From an uncultured Azospirillum sp. (GTDB taxonomy: Bacteria > Pseudomonadota > Alphaproteobacteria > Azospirillales > Azospirillaceae), in assembly GCF_946480385.1 (NCBI RefSeq), contig NZ_CAMLJP010000163.1, positions 1-10,450 of the forward strand: DNA of 10,450 nucleotides, written 5' to 3'. The position numbers were made by a program, and so were the translations under genes. The notes under the pieces are model-generated. The model ran no database searches. It worked only from the letters and a program-made list of their open reading frames with translations, and was not told the DNA's origin. Positions within the stretch are counted from its first letter, which is position 1. Each line of letters opens with the position of its first letter. Below are positions 6,770-10,450 of the stretch, in pieces.

Positions 6770-6874
6770 CCCCCACCCCAACCCTCCCCCGCTGGGCGGG
6801 GGAGGGGGCAAGTGCTTTTGCGGGAGGGTGGCGGTAGTCCCTCCCCCCGCCCAGCGGGGGAGGTTAGGTGGGGG
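6770..6874. repeat. Composite GC-rich inverted repeat (REP/BIME-like)
   Basis: Two near-identical arms face each other: 6770-6806 and 6839-6874. Read on opposite strands they align along their full length with a few one- or two-base differences. Each arm also contains its own hairpin: 6782-6792 pairs perfectly with 6796-6806 around TGG, and the right arm repeats this with one extra C. About 32 bases (6807-6838) lie between. Similar CCCTCCCCCGC-TGG-GCGGGGGAGGG units are, from general knowledge, common intergenic repeats in GC-rich proteobacterial genomes. The element begins 24 bases after the motB stop, so in RNA it could terminate or stabilise the motAB message and insulate flgE. The gene-free stretch 6592-6898 otherwise holds only the AT-rich flgE promoter zone (about 6660-6755). 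Confidence 0.8.
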
Positions 6875-6898
6875 TCTAACGTTGCCACCAGAGATTTC

Positions 6899-7903
6899 CT
6901 ACCGCCGCAGCAGCGTGATGCTGATCCGCCGGTTGCTGGGATCGAGCGGATCGCTCGCCCCGAAATGGTCGAGATCGGCGCGCCCCTCCACCCGGACGAT
7001 CCGTCCGCCTGGAATCCCGCTGGCGATCAGCTCGCGCCGTGCCGCGTTGGCGCGGTCGCTCGACAGTTCCCAGTTGCCGTATTTCGCATCGGGCGCATAG
7101 CCCAGCGCGTCGGTGTGCCCGGTGATGCCGATCGGGTTGGGCACCGACGCCAGCGCCGCCGCCACCATCCGCATCAGCCGCCGTCCCGGCTCGTTCATCT
7201 GGGCCGAGCCGACCTTGAACATCGAGAAGCGGGCCTGATCAGTCAGCTGCACGCGCAAGCCCTCCGGCACCTGCTGGATCACCAGACTGCCTTGCAGGGC
7301 GTTCAGGTCCGGCGACGCGGCGATGCGCTGGCGCAGGTCGCGTTCCAGGGACTCCAGCGCCACCTTCTCCGTCAGCTCGGACGACTGGCGGTCGAGCAGC
7401 GCCTCCAGCTCCGCGCGGGTGGCCTGGGGGGCCGGCGGTTCGGCCGCAGGTCTCGTTGGCGCACTCTCCGTCGCATTGCGCAGCAGGTCCACCGGCGGAA
7501 CAGTACCGCCGGGCGGGTGGGGCATCGGGTCCTTGCGGCCGGCCGGCTGGCGGTCGCTGTCGCCGACCGACGCGACGACGGGCGGGGAGGCCACCGGGCT
7601 CGCCTGATCGCCGGCGGCATTCGGGGTGGTCAGCGATCCGCTCTTGTCGACCGAACGGCCGGCCAGCATGCCGTCGGCGCCAGAGTTGCTCTGCGACACC
7701 GCCACCGGGTTGAAGTAGTCGGCGATGCCCTTGCGCTGCTCGGTGGTGGTGATGTTCATCAGCCACATCACCAGGAAGAAGGTCATCATCGCCGTCACGA
7801 AGTCGGCGTAGGCCAGCTTCCAGGTGCCGTTGTGCTCTTCCTCGTCATGACTGCCGAGGTGGCGCTTGACGATGATCGGGGGGAGGGCGGTCTTGCGCGG
7901 CAT
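6899..7903 (-). CDS. motB: Flagellar motor stator protein MotB
   Basis: A 334-residue inner-membrane protein. A short cytoplasmic N-terminus (1-28) leads to one membrane helix, WKLAYADFVTAMMTFFLVMWL, with the proton-carrying aspartate at residue 34 (Asp32 in E. coli). A plug-like amphipathic segment (TTTEQRKGIADYFNP, about 52-66) follows. A long Pro/Ala/Ser-rich linker covers roughly 70-165, then a charged helix (166-195). The C-terminal OmpA-like peptidoglycan-binding domain (about 208-334) shows TGHTDALGY (261-269), NWELSSDRANAARR (277-290) and NRRISI (324-329). MotB anchors the stator to the wall and forms the ion channel with MotA. It starts 6 bases after the motA stop. The Asp/MotA combination suggests proton use, but sodium use cannot be ruled out by eye. 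Confidence 0.97.
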   Translation of the reverse strand: MPRKTALPPIIVKRHLGSHDEEEHNGTWKLAYADFVTAMMTFFLVMWLMNITTTEQRKGIADYFNPVAVSQSNSGADGMLAGRSVDKSGSLTTPNAAGDQASPVASPPVVASVGDSDRQPAGRKDPMPHPPGGTVPPVDLLRNATESAPTRPAAEPPAPQATRAELEALLDRQSSELTEKVALESLERDLRQRIAASPDLNALQGSLVIQQVPEGLRVQLTDQARFSMFKVGSAQMNEPGRRLMRMVAAALASVPNPIGITGHTDALGYAPDAKYGNWELSSDRANAARRELIASGIPGGRIVRVEGRADLDHFGASDPLDPSNRRISITLLRR

Positions 7904-7909
7904 GGCCGG

Positions 7910-8800
7910 TCACGCCGCCTGGCGGCCGTCGCGGGCCTTGGCCTGCGACGACGACAGCGTGGTGGCAACCTCCACCTCCGCCAGGCTGGGCTGGATGTCG
8001 GTGTAGAGCACCTTGCGGGCATATTCGGCGCAGACCTGCGGCGGGCTGCCGCGCAGATACGCGCACAGCGCCGCCTTGATGCAGAAATACATGTTCAGTT
8101 CCGATTCGCGGCGCTGGCGGGCGGCGCTGGCGATCGGGCCGACCATGCCGTAGGACAGCAGCACGCCCAGGAAGGTGCCGGTCAGCGCCCCGCCGATCAT
8201 CCTGCCCAGCACCTCCGGCGCCTCGCTGATGGCGCCCATGGCGTTGATGACGCCCAGCACGGCGGCGACGATGCCCAGCGCCGGCAGCGCATCGGCGAGG
8301 TTCTGCAACGCCTTCGGCACTTGGTTCAGCTCGCGGCCCAGCGTGTCCAGCTCCTCCGCCATCAGCGATTCCAGATCGTGCGGGTTGTCCTGCCCCAGCG
8401 CGATCAGGCGCAGATAGTCGCACAGGAAGGTGATGCAGCGGTCATAGCGCAGGACGTTGGGATATTGGGTGAACAGCGGGCTTTCGACCGGCTTGTCGAT
8501 GTCGGCCTCGATCTGCGACATGCCCTTGGACTTGGCGACGCGCAGCAGGCCATAGACCAGCGCGATCATGTCCAGATAGTCGTTTTTCGGCGTGGCGCGT
8601 CCGCGGGCGATGGCGCCGACCGCGCGCAGCGTGTCGCGCAGCACTGCCGGGCTGTTGGCGATGGCGAAGCCGCCGATGCCGGCGCCGATGATGATGACGA
8701 TCTCCACCGGCTGCCACAGCACGGCCATCCGCCCGCCCATCGCATAGAACCCGCCGAGCACGCTGGCAAACACCGCGATCAACCCGAACATCAAGCGCAT
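7910..8800 (-). CDS. motA: Flagellar motor stator protein MotA
   Basis: A 296-residue inner-membrane protein, almost the same length as E. coli MotA (295), with four membrane segments: about 3-21, 32-50, 170-190 and 201-223. The large cytoplasmic loop between segments 2 and 3 carries the rotor-interacting charges: Arg87/Lys90/Lys92 near the place of E. coli Arg90, and Glu98 at the same number as E. coli Glu98. The two key prolines are kept: Pro173 (ALPALGIVAAVLGV) and Pro222 (SYGMVGP). VLYTDIQPSLAEVE matches the family C-terminal tail. MotA surrounds MotB and converts ion flow into torque on the FliG ring. GGAGAAG (8812 to 8806) lies five bases before the ATG. The promoter is probably in 8801-8902, which has a CtrA-like box. 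motB follows 6 bases downstream. Confidence 0.97.
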   Translation of the reverse strand: MRLMFGLIAVFASVLGGFYAMGGRMAVLWQPVEIVIIIGAGIGGFAIANSPAVLRDTLRAVGAIARGRATPKNDYLDMIALVYGLLRVAKSKGMSQIEADIDKPVESPLFTQYPNVLRYDRCITFLCDYLRLIALGQDNPHDLESLMAEELDTLGRELNQVPKALQNLADALPALGIVAAVLGVINAMGAISEAPEVLGRMIGGALTGTFLGVLLSYGMVGPIASAARQRRESELNMYFCIKAALCAYLRGSPPQVCAEYARKVLYTDIQPSLAEVEVATTLSSSQAKARDGRQAA

Positions 8801-8870
8801 GTCTTCTTCTCCGGATGTGCAAAAGCCATCGCGATTGGGGGCAACAGTCCGCCGACGCTACCGCCCGCGG

Positions 8871-8887
8871 TTTAAAGCGGCTTTACG
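8871..8887 (-). promoter_or_regulatory. Putative CtrA box upstream of motA
   Basis: On the minus strand GTAA-N7-TTAA (8886 to 8872), one mismatch from TTAA-N7-TTAA. The N7 AGCCGCT differs from the flgE site (AGCCCCT) in one base, so the two share TAAAGCC(G/C)CTTTAAA. The site lies 72-86 bases before the motA ATG and 16 bases after the stop of the upstream gene, in the only gap (8801-8902) where a motAB promoter could sit outside coding DNA. No clear -10 was found. Binding by CtrA is inferred. Confidence 0.45.
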
Positions 8888-8902
8888 GATCAGGCCCAAA
8901 GG

Positions 8903-10450
8903 TCAGGGCTTCCCCCGCCACGCCCGCGCCAGCCGACCGAGCGCGTCCGCCGTGGCAAGGTCCCGCTCCACCGACTCCGCGCGCAGCGGCCCGTCGGCCG
9001 GCGGCGGGGCGAAGGCGTCGAGCAGCCCGGCCCAGCGGGTGCCGGCCAGCCGTGCGCGTTCCGCGTCACCGAAACCGCGCGTCGCGTCGGCGTCGCCGGC
9101 CAGATAGGCCGACAGCCCCTGCAGCGCCAGATCGTCCGCCGTCGGCTCCGCTCCCGTGGCCTCCCGCTCGGCGGCCAGTTCCGCGAAGGCGGTCCGCGCC
9201 GCCCGCCATTCCCCGGCGGCGAACAGCCCCTGCGCCCGCAGCCGCGCCGCCTCCGCCCCGCTCAACCCGCGCAGGGCATCGAGCGCCCGCACCGTGTCGC
9301 CGTCACCAAGCAGCGCGTCGGCCCGCAGCAGCGCCCGGCGTTCGGCCAATTCCGGCTCCAGTCCCGAGCCGCCGGTGCGGGCCAGCACGTCCAGCGCCTC
9401 CCCCTCGCGCCCGCCGTCGATCAGGGCACGGGCCAGCGTGGCGCCAAGCTCCGCCCGGCGCGGTCCGGTCGCCCGTTCGGTCAGTGCGTGCAGGATGCGG
9501 ATCGCCTCCACCCCATAGCCGTCGCGCAGCAGCAGGCCGGCGAGCCGCAGCCGCAACCCGCCGTCGGCAGAGTCGGCCAGCGTCACCAGCCGCCCGTGCC
9601 GCGCCTGGAGTGCCAGCGCATAGAGCCCGCCCGGCGGCGACTGCTCCAGCCGGTCAAGCACGGCGGTCAGCAAGGTGCGCCCGGCGGTCAGCGCGTCGCG
9701 CCCGCGTGCGGTGGCGCCGAAGCGCCGTCCCAGCAGGCCGAAGATGTCGAGCGCCGCATCGGTCCTGCCGCTGCGCGCATAGGCGCCGCCCAGCGCCGCC
9801 AGCGCATCCGTCTCGACGTCGTCGCCGCGCCAGGCGAAGCGCAATGCTTCCAGCGCCTTGATGACGCCGTCCTCGTCCAGCCGCCCTAGTCCGCGGCGCA
9901 GCTCGATGGCGCGCACCTCCGCCCGGCGGGCGAAGGGACCGCGGCGCAAGGCTGCAGCGGCGTCGTACCGCTCCAGCGCGGCGTCGGGCGTCGCCTTCAG
10001 CTCCGCCAGCCGGCCGCGGAAATAGTCGAGCCGGCCGTCGGCCATGCCCACGGAATCGACGGTGATCATTTCCAGCACGATCAGGTTCAACGCCGCACTG
10101 TCGCCCGCCTCGTCCGCCGCGGCGGCGAGCGTGGTCAGCAGCCGGCTGCGCAGGTCGGCCGGATAGTCCAGCAGCCGGCGCAGTGCGATCGGCAGCCCCT
10201 CCTTCGCCGCCGCCCAGCGGGTCGGCGCCAGTGCCGCGCTGCGCCAGACAGTATGGTCGGGCATGGCGCCGGCCGGCAGCTGGACGAACAGATTGTCGTC
10301 GGGCGCATCCTCGCGGTCGAGCGCGCGGAAGGCGTCGCCCAGGATGCGCAGGGTATAGCGCTGGTCCGGCGCCGGCGACAGGCTGGCCGCCGTTTCCAGT
10401 GACGAGCGTCCTTCCTCGTCCATGGCGCGGGCAAGCAGGAAGCGCACCCG
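8903..10450 (-). CDS. Helical-repeat (TPR-like) protein, 5' end outside window
   Basis: At least 516 codons are open to the right edge, with no convincing start inside the window, so this is the C-terminal part of a larger protein. The in-frame GTG at 10447 is preceded by another sense codon and is unlikely to be the start. The visible part is almost all helix, rich in Ala, Leu, Arg and Asp. It shows helix-turn-helix pairs of TPR/SEL1-like type, for example LAALGGAYARSGRTDAALDIF (counting from 10447, residues 217-236), AELGATLARALIDGGREGEALDVL (332-355), LLRADALLGDGDTVRALDAL (373-392) and RAQGLFAAGEWRAARTAF (404-421). No catalytic motif or membrane segment is seen here. It lies 102 bases before motA on the same strand, so a motility role such as scaffold or stator-associated factor is possible. 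Rhizobial MotC and MotK are functional analogies only; no sequence match is claimed. Confidence 0.8.
   Translation of the reverse strand, partial: RVRFLLARAMDEEGRSSLETAASLSPAPDQRYTLRILGDAFRALDREDAPDDNLFVQLPAGAMPDHTVWRSAALAPTRWAAAKEGLPIALRRLLDYPADLRSRLLTTLAAAADEAGDSAALNLIVLEMITVDSVGMADGRLDYFRGRLAELKATPDAALERYDAAAALRRGPFARRAEVRAIELRRGLGRLDEDGVIKALEALRFAWRGDDVETDALAALGGAYARSGRTDAALDIFGLLGRRFGATARGRDALTAGRTLLTAVLDRLEQSPPGGLYALALQARHGRLVTLADSADGGLRLRLAGLLLRDGYGVEAIRILHALTERATGPRRAELGATLARALIDGGREGEALDVLARTGGSGLEPELAERRALLRADALLGDGDTVRALDALRGLSGAEAARLRAQGLFAAGEWRAARTAFAELAAEREATGAEPTADDLALQGLSAYLAGDADATRGFGDAERARLAGTRWAGLLDAFAPPPADGPLRAESVERDLATADALGRLARAWRGKP

Noticed and set aside
6770..6874. CRISPR array
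   Set aside because: There are only two units, in inverted orientation, with no regular direct repeats or spacers.
8801..8870. Possible sigma-54 promoter before motA (TTTTGCAC on the minus strand)
   Set aside because: The -12-like TTGCA is present, but no GG stands at the required spacing for a -24 element.
6746..8875. Plus-strand open frame of 709 codons opposite motB/motA
   Set aside because: It is antisense to two well-conserved stator genes and runs through the inverted repeat, giving low-complexity sequence. It has no support as a gene.

Overview
The window is very GC-rich, coding-dense DNA carrying one flagellar gene cluster. FlgI, FlgJ, MotA and MotB have alphaproteobacterial character: FlgJ is a single domain, and intact CtrA-type TTAA-N7-TTAA sites are present. 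GC richness and gene order suggest a Rhodospirillales member such as Azospirillum or a relative. The genus is an inference and was not confirmed by any search.

Layout. Positions 1-201 are a short, less GC-rich stretch with a strong hairpin (65-98) and a 7-bp dyad (154-170). They lie ahead of a lone plus-strand gene of unknown function (202-753). Everything after that is on the minus strand. Read in transcription order, from right to left, there are three units. (i) The 3' part of a large helical-repeat (TPR-like) protein runs off the right edge (8903-10450). (ii) motA and motB encode the stator (8800 to 6899). (iii) A tight block flgE-flgK-flgL-flgI-flgJ-flgN runs from 6591 to 757, with gaps of 25, 4, 11 and 12 bases and a final 4-base overlap. 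A gene-free stretch (6592-6898) separates motB from flgE and holds a large GC-rich inverted repeat and the probable flgE promoter.

How the genes work together. MotA and MotB form the ion-driven stator. FlgI is the P-ring bushing and FlgJ the rod cap/scaffold. FlgE forms the hook, FlgK and FlgL form the hook-filament junction, and FlgN is the likely export chaperone for FlgK and FlgL. The block therefore encodes late basal-body and hook/junction parts with their chaperone. Flagellin, FlgH and the export apparatus are not here.

The most notable non-coding signal is one motif, TAAAGCC(G/C)CTTTAA on the minus strand, found in the only two intergenic regions that precede minus-strand transcription units (motA and flgE). 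It fits the CtrA box TTAA-N7-TTAA perfectly at flgE and with one mismatch at motA. By eye, TTAA occurs only six times in the window, and five of those are in these two regions. I see no clear undescribed system. The best unknowns are the helical-repeat protein upstream of motA and the orphan gene at 202-753.
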